This document shows, one piece after another, positions 55,237 through 64,000 of a stretch of DNA of 64,000 nucleotides. The DNA comes from Malus domestica. Its lineage: Eukaryota; Streptophyta; Magnoliopsida; Rosales; Rosaceae. Location: contig NC_091677.1 in assembly GCF_042453785.1 (NCBI RefSeq), forward strand, positions 4,993,501-5,057,500, in the 5' to 3' direction. A model generated the notes under the pieces. It saw only the letters and a program-made list of their open reading frames with translations, was not told the DNA's origin and made no database searches. Position numbers and translations under genes: made by a program. Numbering within the stretch: position 1 is the stretch's first letter; each line of letters begins with the position of its first letter.

Positions 55237-56700
55237 ATGAATCTTCAAATGGTTGTTATTTCTCCGAGTTGGAAGGAAGAAGAAAGCCAATCTTACGAAA
55301 TGCAGAGGGAAAGCAGTTTTAAGCCAGTCAGATGCCTTCTTGCGACGATGCTATGTGCCATTCTCCTTGTCAGCCCCGTTACAGTCTTCATTTTCGGCTT
55401 CCATATCTCATATCCGCAATCCTTTTTCTCTTTCAACGCCAGTATCTCCCACGACCAATTTGTTTTGCCTCACTCCCTGCACACGGATGTCTCTCATTTG
55501 CAGATCCAGCTGGGACTTTTGTTGCTGCAGCTGCATAATGAAAGTTCCGAATCAAAAGTACTTCTGAAATTTTCGGATCAGGTGCTTCGCATCGCCATTT
55601 CTTTAGACAAACTTGCTGATAGCATTGAAAAGAAGCATCAACCGGACAAAGATGAAGTAAGCACCGTGGATGAAGATTTCACAAATCCAGAGGAAGGTGA
55701 AGCTGAAGCTGAAGAACAGGCTCCAGGTGGCACAATCTTCACTTCAGGTGAGATTCGTATTTACATTTCACCAAAACAAAACAGGCAGATTGGGAAGAAA
55801 AATTTTCTTGGGGTAGAAGCAATAACTCCATCAATTGGGTTGGCTTGTGCCCGAATGGCAACCAATTTAGACCGGTTTATGAGTTATAAGATCCACGGCA
55901 TGTGCCCAGATGATTCGGAAATAGCTCAGAAGCTTTTAGTTCATGGATGTGATCCATTGCCAAGAAGAAGATGCTTCACAAAATCACCGCCACATTCCAC
56001 CAAGCCACTTCCTATAAACTTCTCCCTTTGGACTCAACCTAGCAATGCTAACATCTTATGGAACAGTTACAAGTGCAAAGACTACTCTTGCCTTGTTTCG
56101 AAAGAAACCAAGGACCGAAGAGGCTTCTTCAAATGCTCGGACTGTTTTAACCTTTCGAAACAAGCATGGGACACACCAACAAACGAGTCTGAATCGGCAG
56201 AGTTCACCATCGATGAAGTTCTAAGCTTAAAGCCGGGGGAGATAAGAATCGGCCTAGATTTTAGCCCGACCACAGGAACATTTGCTGCTATCATGAGGGT
56301 AAAGAACGTTACCATTGCATCAAGTACCTTAAACTTAGGGGCTCCTTTCAATGAGGTCATCGCCTTAAGAGGCCTTCTTCCTCTTTACACATCAATCGGT
56401 TCGAGGCTACCTTTCTTCGACAACACCCTCGACATTATCCATTCCACTTTGTTCTTGGATGGCTGGATTGGAGCTGAACTCCTTCAGTTTGTATTGTTTG
56501 ATTGGGACCGCGTCCTTCGGCCGAAGGGTCTTCTTTGGATAGACAGGTTCTTCTGTCACAAGGAAGACATGAAGTTGTATTTGGACGAGTTTAAGAGGTT
56601 AGGCTACAAGCCATTGCTATGGAGGGTAGTGCCCAAGACTGATAAGCTTGGAGATGAGCTCTTCTTCTCAGCTGTTTTGGAGAAGCCAATCAGAGGTTAA
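55237..56700 (+). CDS. Membrane-anchored SAM-dependent methyltransferase-like protein, 487 aa
   Basis: Single exon. A short basic N-terminus is followed by one membrane anchor at about residues 31-56 (CLLATMLCAILLVSPVTVFIFG), suggesting a type II Golgi/ER membrane protein. A helical spacer and an acidic segment (EEGEAEAEEQAPG) lead to a domain with RIGLDFSPTTGTFAAIM, a motif-I-like SAM loop, then LDIIHSTLFLDGW (motif II region) and DRVLRPKGLLWIDRFFCHKE (post-II). It matches the plant family annotated as SAM-dependent methyltransferase superfamily (Arabidopsis At1g29790/At3g53400-type proteins), whose substrate is not known to me. The middle part carries cysteine pairs (YKCKDYSC, FKCSDC) typical of the family. 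An internal ATG at codon 22 (MQRESSFK) could be an alternative start; the membrane anchor is kept either way. No defects seen. Confidence 0.85.
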   Translation: MNLQMVVISPSWKEEESQSYEMQRESSFKPVRCLLATMLCAILLVSPVTVFIFGFHISYPQSFFSFNASISHDQFVLPHSLHTDVSHLQIQLGLLLLQLHNESSESKVLLKFSDQVLRIAISLDKLADSIEKKHQPDKDEVSTVDEDFTNPEEGEAEAEEQAPGGTIFTSGEIRIYISPKQNRQIGKKNFLGVEAITPSIGLACARMATNLDRFMSYKIHGMCPDDSEIAQKLLVHGCDPLPRRRCFTKSPPHSTKPLPINFSLWTQPSNANILWNSYKCKDYSCLVSKETKDRRGFFKCSDCFNLSKQAWDTPTNESESAEFTIDEVLSLKPGEIRIGLDFSPTTGTFAAIMRVKNVTIASSTLNLGAPFNEVIALRGLLPLYTSIGSRLPFFDNTLDIIHSTLFLDGWIGAELLQFVLFDWDRVLRPKGLLWIDRFFCHKEDMKLYLDEFKRLGYKPLLWRVVPKTDKLGDELFFSAVLEKPIRG

Positions 56701-57414
56701 TAATCGTCGTTAACGAGTAAATTCCAGAGGTTAATAACCGTTGTTAACGAGTAAATTTCTCACTATCTTTGTGTTTTAATGAATCCCGTGATATTTTAAC
56801 GAGTAATACGTCGTTAGCAGCAGGGATTAAGCATTCTATTGTACATTGTAAGGTTTGCAATTACATTGATATTTTAAAGAGAACAATATATAGCAACATG
56901 AAATTATTATACAACTTGTATTAATAATACATTTTGAAGTACTTAGAGCCAACGGAAGACTTGACATAAAATCAAGCGCGGTGACACTTAGCACAAAACC
57001 GAGCGCAGTGACGTTCTAAGATTTCTACAGCCTTCTACAGCCGAATCCCCTTAGTGGGATAAAACTTTGTTGTTGCATTAACAAGAAGAAATTCCCCGCT
57101 CAGAGTGAAGGTACACTTGCTATAGAACAAAAAATTCAAATGAGTTCAATTAAATTTTTAAAGAACGATATCAAAACTATGTAGCAGAAAAATTCTTGAA
57201 CGAATTCGGAGGACCTTTCCAAAAGTATGCATATTGGGATATATTGGGATCAAACTGCCCAATCGAAATTAACAAAACAGGCTTCACTGTCCACAATCTC
57301 TAGCATTCCTCGAAATGTTCGGTACCAGTTTATTTCATAGCCAAATTTTCTGTCGCTGCACAGTCGCTCAATGGCAAGAAGAAAAGGTTGTGGATGGAAG
57401 AGGAATGACAACAG
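56701..57414. other. Convergent 3' region between two genes
   Basis: A direct repeat ccagaggttaataa-cgt-gttaacgagtaaatt follows the stop codon (56690-56760). The rest is AT-rich without a gene and should contain both 3'UTRs. Confidence 0.4.
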
Positions 57415-59630
57415 CTATTCATCTTTTGCGCACAAGCGCTCTGAAAGTAAAGGAAACAACAAAAAAGAAATCAGTTAACAATTTCGGGTATTCGCAAGTC
57501 CAATGCTTTTTGCTTGAGAAGTTCAACAGCAGGAATTTAAAATTTCTGCATGTATAGATTTCGAGATAGGTCACCAAAAGTAGATTGAACCTAGAAGTTG
57601 GGTAAACATTACGTGATGGAAACACAGAGAAGAGGACCCAAAATATGGGTAAGAGTTCGTACTCAGATATTCATAAGCCAATATCATCGAGGTGCCCCAG
57701 GCGGACATACTGAAAAATCTTGGACCTAGCCCTCTGTAGAAACCTTGCCAGCCATCTTCTCTGATCAAGTTCTTAACAACTTCTCTTGCAGTGGGTCTCT
57801 TATCGTGTCCCATTGTCTACAATACAGCGACATAATTATTTTAAACACAAATTTGTTGACGACTTGATCAAATGAAGATGAGCAAGCTGCAAGCCAGCAA
57901 AGTAACCAGATACATTAACTGTTTATATGAATACCTGCAGTCGTGTCTTGATGGTATCCAATGGAGTTGTTATGCAGGATGCTGTTGCACCTGCAATAAT
58001 TCCACCAGCAGCTTGAACCAACACTATTTTCCCCACGCTTGGAACAGCCTCTTCAGAACCAGTTCCGCGGCCTATGAAACTGCTTCATAAACCAGGATAA
58101 TGTAACACTGAGATATTTTTTTCAGGCAATAAAGATAAACTGTTGACAAAAGGGTATTTGATTCACCTAAACTCCTTCGCCTTATAACTTCATCTAAGAG
58201 GAACAAAGTTCATTTACCTAATTATAGATATTCATTGGCTTGATGGACTTTAGAATTGCTAACCAACCTAACAACCGACAAAGTCGCAGTACTGATGATT
58301 ATGTCCAACAATTCATTACTTCTTAACATAACTATCATGTTCCACTAACACACTCAAACCAGAGACCACCTAAAACGAACAATAAAAAGATACACCTCCA
58401 AACTTTTCATGCCCTTGTAAAATGATAAATAGAATTTTCAACAGAAAATCTTTAGTTATGTATGGCCAACATTCATTTGAAAGATATAAAATTTACTGAT
58501 TAACGAATTATCAATTAGTTGACCTACTTTAAGAATAAAAAAAAAACTAGAGTTAATGGACAACAAATTACCATTTCTCACCTCCAGATTAAGCGCTGGC
58601 TTGAACCATAACTAGCCCACCATACGGCGCTAGATGGAGAGTAAGTCATAACAGAAAGTCCAAACCCTCTATAAAGTCCTCGTATGCCATCCAACTTTAT
58701 AACCTTACGAGCAACATCCATCCCCCCGGTGTACTTTGCATGGCCCGAGTACCCTTGCACCATCAACCTTTGACTAATCTAGAAAACCCATTACTCAAAA
58801 TTAGCATCTCAAACCCCTAAGTACAAAAGTACTCAAATGAAACTGATAGATCCTATAAAGTTATTTACCACATCAATGGGAACAAAGACAGCCTGAGAGA
58901 AAAGCGAGGCAGTCATTCCAGCTACTCCATTAGCCAAAGCTGCCTCTGTAGCCTCAGATAAGTTGAAGGGTTGAACCATCTTGAAAGCAGCCACCTTGGT
59001 GGCCTCTAAAGCAGTGAGAAATATAATCCGGGCAGGAACTGCACCGGTGATCACAGTGCCAAACCCTCGGTATAAACCACGAATACCATCTGCTTTCCAA
59101 ATGCCTTTGGCCATAGACAATGCATCTCCCTCTAGAGCATCTTTGGAAGCAACTTGTAGCCGGGTTTTCACCACGGATACTGGGTACAGTGCCACTGTGA
59201 CCCCTGTAAACAAGCCCGCTCCAACCACATAAAATTTAGTCTTATCAAGCCTGCATAAAATTCAATACACCACAAAGTTCACTCATTTGAACACCCAACC
59301 TATATATAAATCACGGGTTTCGGATTTTGTTTCGAACTCTTCAATTAATCAAAGAATTCATAGCATCATCAAAACTCAATGGAGCACAAAATTCACTCAT
59401 TTGAGCACTCGACCAATATATGGGTTTCCAATTTCCTATCGAATTCATTGATCAATTGAAGACTTCGTAGCATTAATGTCAATGAATTCACACCCAGAAA
59501 CATCTACAAAACGCAAAAACAAAGCGATAAAAAATGGGATTTTCTCAATTAATGCACAAAAATAAAAATTGATCGAATAAAGAACATACTTGTCCCAATT
59601 AATCTCGGTGTTGCCAATGGAGGCCGCCAT
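57415..59630 (-). CDS. Mitochondrial carrier, SLC25A44-like, 6 exons, 314 aa
   Basis: Exons on the minus strand: 59590-59630, 58869-59250, 58582-58778, 57935-58079, 57663-57816 and a 26-bp last exon 57415-57440, total 945 bp in frame (MAASIGNTEINWDKLDKTKF ... RLCAKDE). All junctions are GT-AG. Three carrier repeats are seen: PVSVVKTRLQ (repeat 1), VFVPIDVI (repeat 2) and TTPLDTIKTRLQ (repeat 3), each of the PxDxxKxRxQ type, each followed by a G-x-x-x-x-YRGFG element. The protein should lie in the inner membrane of mitochondria. The animal homologue SLC25A44 moves branched-chain amino acids; the plant substrate is inferred at best. Similar to Arabidopsis At5g15640. The first coding exon has only 41 bp and the last codes only the C-terminal tail, so both are easy to miss: reading through the fifth exon would give a false C-terminus. 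Confidence 0.92.
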
Positions 59631-59639
59631 GGAGGTCGC

Positions 59640-61206
59640 TCGAAATCGAAGAGAAGGAGGAGGAAGCCGGCGACTCGGGATTCAAGAACGCATCTTGTTT
59701 CCGAATCCGAAAAATCCCCCAAGAATTTGGGAAACGGGTACGAAGTTTGATTGAAATGATTAGCGCGTGGAAATGTAAGGAGTTTTCTTCTCGAATTTGG
59801 GATTTGGGAGAACTTTGATTGCTTGGCGGAGGAGGAATTGGAGAAAACTCAACCGGCCGACTCTTGTTCTGCTTACGGCGGCGGCTCAGCGCGGGTCAGG
59901 AGGTTGTTTTTGCTTTGCAGGGTGGTGTGTGGCGTCCTTCTCCCAAAATTCATAAAATTAACAACACATTAATTACTTATTCATTTAATTAATTCCAACA
60001 GAAAAATCATTTAATAATTATTTTACCAACTGACAACTAACCATTCAGTCTCGACTAATCTTCTTCTCGAAGATACGGTTAGTGGTCTAAAAATAATATC
60101 GTTTGTTTAAAAAAAAAAAATTGAAGCATCTAGTAATATTCGAAGTGCCATGATATGAGTATTTTTTTTTAAGCTATTATTTAAGATTTTGACACAAGAA
60201 ATCATTGTCTTGTCGCTATTTATTTTGCTACTCTCGCCTTGTTTTATCCAATCTTCTTGTGAAAACGAAACTTCCTGCCATGAATAGCCTTCAAAACCAT
60301 TGTCATTCTCTTATGCATTGAACTTCATTAAAATTTATATTTTATAAATCTATTAAAATCTTTCAAAATCTCAATTGAATACAATTTCAAAAACTTGATT
60401 CCGTTTAGTCCGGGTCGACGATAAATTTGGTCCGGGCCGGGATTGCTATTATAATTGAACAACCAGATAGCCCAATGGGGTAGATTCTATTTGGTCCCAT
60501 CCCGTTCCTTCCTTTTGAAATTGGATTGTAACAAGTTGGTCAATTAGCAAATTATTGGCTTTTTTTTCCTTTTTTTTATTGAACAAATTAATGGGCTTTA
60601 ACTTAATTAGCGAACCCCATGCATGTCCATGGTCGCCCGTTTGATTTGAATGGATGGTTCTGAAAAGTGAAAACACGTGTACACAATACGTTTATTTTTT
60701 TGAGTTATGTTTTGTGAAAAAGTAACCGTTTAAAGTATAAATCTCACATTAGAAAAATATATAATTTTTTTATATATTTATAAGTAGTTAAGTCACTTTT
60801 TGTATAGTTAATTGGTTTTGCGGTTAATCTTAACTTTGTTTTGTGATATTAGAGCAGGATCTCTTACGTGTAAAGTTCAAGTCCACGTATGCTTTATGTC
60901 ACCTGATTTATGTGGTTCATGTGTTATACTTTAAAATTGTCAGAATAAAAAAAAAAGGTTTTTTAACTTTAATCATTCAAGAAGATTGAAATTTAAAATA
61001 AATCTGGTGTTAGATTACATATTGATTATAATTCCTATATGTGTCATTAATTCAAAATAATTTATATGTATTTTATTTAATGTCTCGCATTAAATATTTA
61101 AATTTATAAATATACAATTTTAATTTATTTTTTGACCAAAAAAGAGTTTTTTAATTTATTAATTTTATTTAACATTCTTCAAACTTGAAAAACTCAATTA
61201 GTGTAA
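59640..61206. other. Carrier promoter and AT-rich intergenic DNA
   Basis: 59640-59900 is GC-rich and likely holds the 5'UTR and promoter of the carrier. Beyond that the DNA is AT-rich with no gene or clear element ends. Confidence 0.4.
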
Positions 61207-61458
61207 CTAAATGTTAGTATCGAAATGCATGTACTAAAATGTATTATATTGAACTAATGTATTTAAATGTTAGTACCCAAATATACACACCAAAATGTAT
61301 TTCATTAAATTAATGTACCTAAATGTGTGTACTGAAATGTATGCACCAAAATGTATTATATTGAATTAATGTACTTAAATGTTTATATCGAAATGTATGT
61401 ACCGAAATATGTGTACCTAAATGTATGCACCGAAATCTATTATAATGAATTTAATGTA
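61207..61458. repeat. Degenerate tandem array, period about 57-60 bp
   Basis: The words aaatgt-(a/t)gtac(c/t)(g/a)aaatgtatg-acc(a/g)aaatgtatta and attgaatta-atgta recur about four times, with divergence between units. Non-coding. Confidence 0.7.
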
Positions 61459-62009
61459 CGTATATGAAGAGGACAAAGTACATTGAAATATATTGTATAC
61501 AAAAATTAGTTTATCTAAATGTTTACAACAAAATAAAATTAATACATTAAAAATTAGGAAGAAAATGAGAAATAATTAAAAAATCAAAATATGATTAATA
61601 AATGAGGTTATTAATATATCAAGAGACAAAAATTAAATTTAGATCCTACTCATAGTTTTAATCTAAAAGTCATCTTTGTCAAAGATTAAAATGAAGTTTT
61701 CTATAAAAAAAAAATATGATAAAGTAGAACAAATTTTGAGTTTCAGATAGTAAAATAACAATTTTTGAGTTATAAATGCAAAGTACAACACAATCAAATT
61801 TCCAGAGACGTAATTTTTTTTTTACTATACAATATTATTTATACTAAGGGGGTAGGTAATCGGGCTAAATCTCACAATGGGATAATATGGTTCAAATTCG
61901 TCTTTGGTAAGTCTTTTAATAATTTTACCAAAAAAAAAAAGTCTTTTAATAGCTATAGAAGGTTGCACAAGAGAGATAGTATGTGCCTAACTATATTGTT
62001 TGACTACAA

Positions 62010-62253
62010 GCTCATTTGGCAAGTGCTTTTAAACGATTGAAAACGTTTTTAAATAAAATGTTTTTTGTACCAAATCTTAGTAAAAATGCAAGTTAATTCT
62101 GAAAACAGCAAAAAGCACATAACATGTATTTTTAGCAGAAAACACTTCAAGTACTTTAGGAACAAAAGTATTTTCTCTAGAAGTACTTTTAGTGCAATTC
62201 AAAAATATTCTCTAAAAATACTTTTAATCATTTAAAAGCACTTGTCTAATGAA
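62010..62253. mobile_element. MITE, about 244 bp
   Basis: Inverted ends gctcatttggcaagtgctttt and the complement of aaaagcacttgtctaatgaac; the inner aagtactttt words are also inverted. A common plant MITE form. No clear target duplication. Confidence 0.6.
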
Positions 62254-62494
62254 CCGTACGTCACGCCATTAACTTACAAATATATGTTGAAAACTGGATT
62301 TTAGAGACTGCTAATTGGCATCCACGTGTTTGACCAATACCATGCACATTTTATACGCAAGAAAATTAGGACAAGGTCTAGATCTGTATCCTCGGAAAAC
62401 GGTTTATAAATATTTGGACTTGACTTTATCCTCGTAGCTTATTAACCACAGAAAGATTTCATTTCATTAAACCACAAAATAAGAAAGCATGAAT

Positions 62495-62662
62495 TGCTTA
62501 GTATTACGGTCTAATGGTATTCCTCTTTACTTATAAGTGAGAGGTCTTAGGTTTGATTTTCATTAAAAGTGAGTTTGAACTACATTATTGTTAGTCCATT
62601 GTGATGATAAAACCTCATCCTCCCCCTTAGTGTAGATAATATCATTTGTTCAAAAAAAAATA
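62495..62662 (+). mobile_element. tRNA-derived SINE copy 1
   Basis: ggtctaatggtattcctctt (box A region) and aggtttgatttt (box B form of ggttcgattc) are followed by a tail cccccttagtgtagataatatc and an A-run. Flanking catgaat occurs at 62488-62494 and 62663-62669 as a short target duplication. Closely related to the copy at 63075-63257. Confidence 0.75.
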
Positions 62663-63074
62663 CATGAATATTTCAGTAAGGTCTACTACTAGAATACAAA
62701 TCAATAATATATTTATGTTATGAGTGGACACTGGCGGAACCAGAATTATATGTGAGGGAAAACCTTTCATATGTGTATTGAGGAAAAAAAATTCTAAATT
62801 CATAGCATGAGCAAGTGAAGTAATCTTCCCAAAACTAAAAGAAAGTCCTTTTAAAATTAATAGAGAGAACCGAGAGAAATGTACAAAACCATACAACTAA
62901 GTGAGAGGTAGAGAGGAGGGTAAAACGCACTAAAAATTAAAAAACATAGAAAAAAGTACGAAAAAATCTCGTTTGATAGAAAAATGAAGGTTTGCAAATA
63001 ATAGTTGATTATATTGCTTTATAAATAACATTAAAGTCTATTTTAAACTTGATTCCTAAAACTCTCTGTTTTGC

Positions 63075-63257
63075 TTGTCACGTAGTAGTAGGATATAATG
63101 GTATTTCTCTTTACTTGTAAGTTTGAGGTCTTAGATTTGGTTATTGCCAAAAACGAATTTGAACCGTGTTATTATTGTTAGCCCAGTGTGAGACGTAGCC
63201 CATTCTCCCACCACTTTAATTCAATTGATATCGTTTATTCACCAAAAAAAAAAAAAA
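63075..63257 (+). mobile_element. tRNA-derived SINE copy 2
   Basis: Same family as 62495-62662: aatggtatttctctttactt, gtcttagatttggtt, gttagcccagtgtgag and an A-run. Flanks aactctctgttttgc (63060-63074) and aactccctgctttgc (63258-63272) are a 15-bp duplication with 13 matches. Confidence 0.82.
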
Positions 63258-63384
63258 AACTCCCTGCTTTGCAAACATAAAGAAAACAACAAAACTATTA
63301 ATTTTTTTTTTCTTCTACAAATGCAGGATTGGGGCGCCTAAATATTTTACATTGTAGCCAGGTGGGCTTAGAACCACCATGGTC

Positions 63385-63850
63385 CTTTAGACCATCTCCA
63401 ACCGAATGCTGGCTAGATGACTCATTTTAACCTTTTGGCCATCCAAGATATTAATATTTTAATGAATAGTACATGGTCATATTTGTCTCCATCTCCAACC
63501 GAGGGCCAAATGGCTCGTTTTAACCTTGTCACACAAAAAAACGTCTCTAACCGAGGCCCAAGGGCAATAGGGTCAAACATAATTTATTATTTAAATTTAA
63601 AAACTACAACAACTTAAATTTAAAAACAACAACTTAAATTTAAAAACTACAACTTATATTTAAAAACTACATATTAAATTTAAAAACAATATTAACTTAA
63701 ATTTTTTAAATTCATAAAAAAAATTGAATCCAACGGTAACTAGCCGTTGCATTTGAAAATTTGGCCTAGCATTCATGTCGGTTATATCCGACAGAAATGC
63801 TCTAATTTCTAGCCTAGCCAGGAGTTGGCTGGCTGGCTCATTTGGGCCAG
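63385..63850. repeat. Dispersed repeat with ccatctccaacc ends and tandem aaatttaaaaacta words
   Basis: ccatctccaaccga occurs at about 63393 and again near 63490; the interior 63590-63700 repeats aacttaaatttaaaaac about six times. It resembles common plant MITE-like repeats. Boundaries are uncertain and the sequence from about 63920 onward appears to start another repeat that leaves the window. Confidence 0.35.
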
Positions 63851-64000
63851 TCAGTTGGCCCTTTGGCCCTTTTTTGTCCAGTGGGGTCCACGAGCCATAT
63901 GCCCTAGCCCTCGAATGGTGACGGTTTTGTCACATCCCAACCCTAGCCCCCACCACATCCCGGGCTTGACTCCGCAGTAGTACGATATTGTCCGATTTTG

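Overview
The window looks like plant nuclear DNA: AT-rich, intron-bearing genes, receptor kinases of the plant-only CrRLK1L (FERONIA) family, plant-type SINEs, MULE and hAT miniature transposons and Copia-type LTR elements. The repeat set (tRNA-derived SINEs, typical MITEs) suggests a woody rosid, most likely Rosaceae (apple/pear/peach group). That placement is an inference from general resemblance, not from a search.

Region 1 (1 to about 51.4 kb) is a decaying tandem cluster of FERONIA-like malectin receptor kinases, all on the minus strand. Two copies have an open frame (11114-13609, 831 aa; 45590-48268, 892 aa). One is broken by a single frameshift (6242-8837). One is split by an LTR element and carries further frameshifts (36568-41385). 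At least four more are fragments (1541-1634, 41716-42072, about 42405-42555, 49262-49365). Flanking DNA was copied with the genes: the 3' flank is present twice (about 400-1640 and 9965-11113), an upstream module is present in full twice and in part a third time (13.6-15.7 kb, 30.7-32.3 kb, about 42.2 kb), and the upstream region of the 892-aa gene is present twice (48.3-49.3 and 49.3-51.1 kb). Because paralogous sites are available, several transposon insertions can be read against an empty sister site.

Region 2 (about 15.9-36.4 kb) interrupts the cluster. It holds large foldback elements, a 1.25-kb MULE with a perfect 9-bp target duplication, a 1.75-kb hAT element with a perfect 8-bp target duplication, a possible Helitron end and several minus-strand exon-like gene fragments (one clearly from a RAD6/UBC2 ubiquitin-conjugating enzyme). 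It ends with a plus-strand, intron-containing eIF3m pseudogene hit by an LTR fossil in an exon and a SINE in an intron.

Region 3 (about 51.9-59.7 kb) returns to ordinary gene space. Small fragments of a matrix metalloproteinase and a lipoxygenase come first. Three apparently intact housekeeping-type genes follow: a three-exon DUF2039 zinc-binding protein, a one-exon membrane-anchored methyltransferase-like protein and a six-exon mitochondrial carrier of the SLC25A44 type. From 59.7 kb to the end there is only AT-rich intergenic DNA with MITEs, SINEs and a short tandem array.

The genes do not form a pathway. The theme is birth and death of cell-surface receptor genes in a locus heavily reworked by duplication and transposons. 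I found no clear new biological system. The most informative observations are the shared C-terminal truncation in two receptor copies, the duplicated promoter module without a gene, the SINE that duplicated a splice acceptor, and the clean filled/empty transposon sites.
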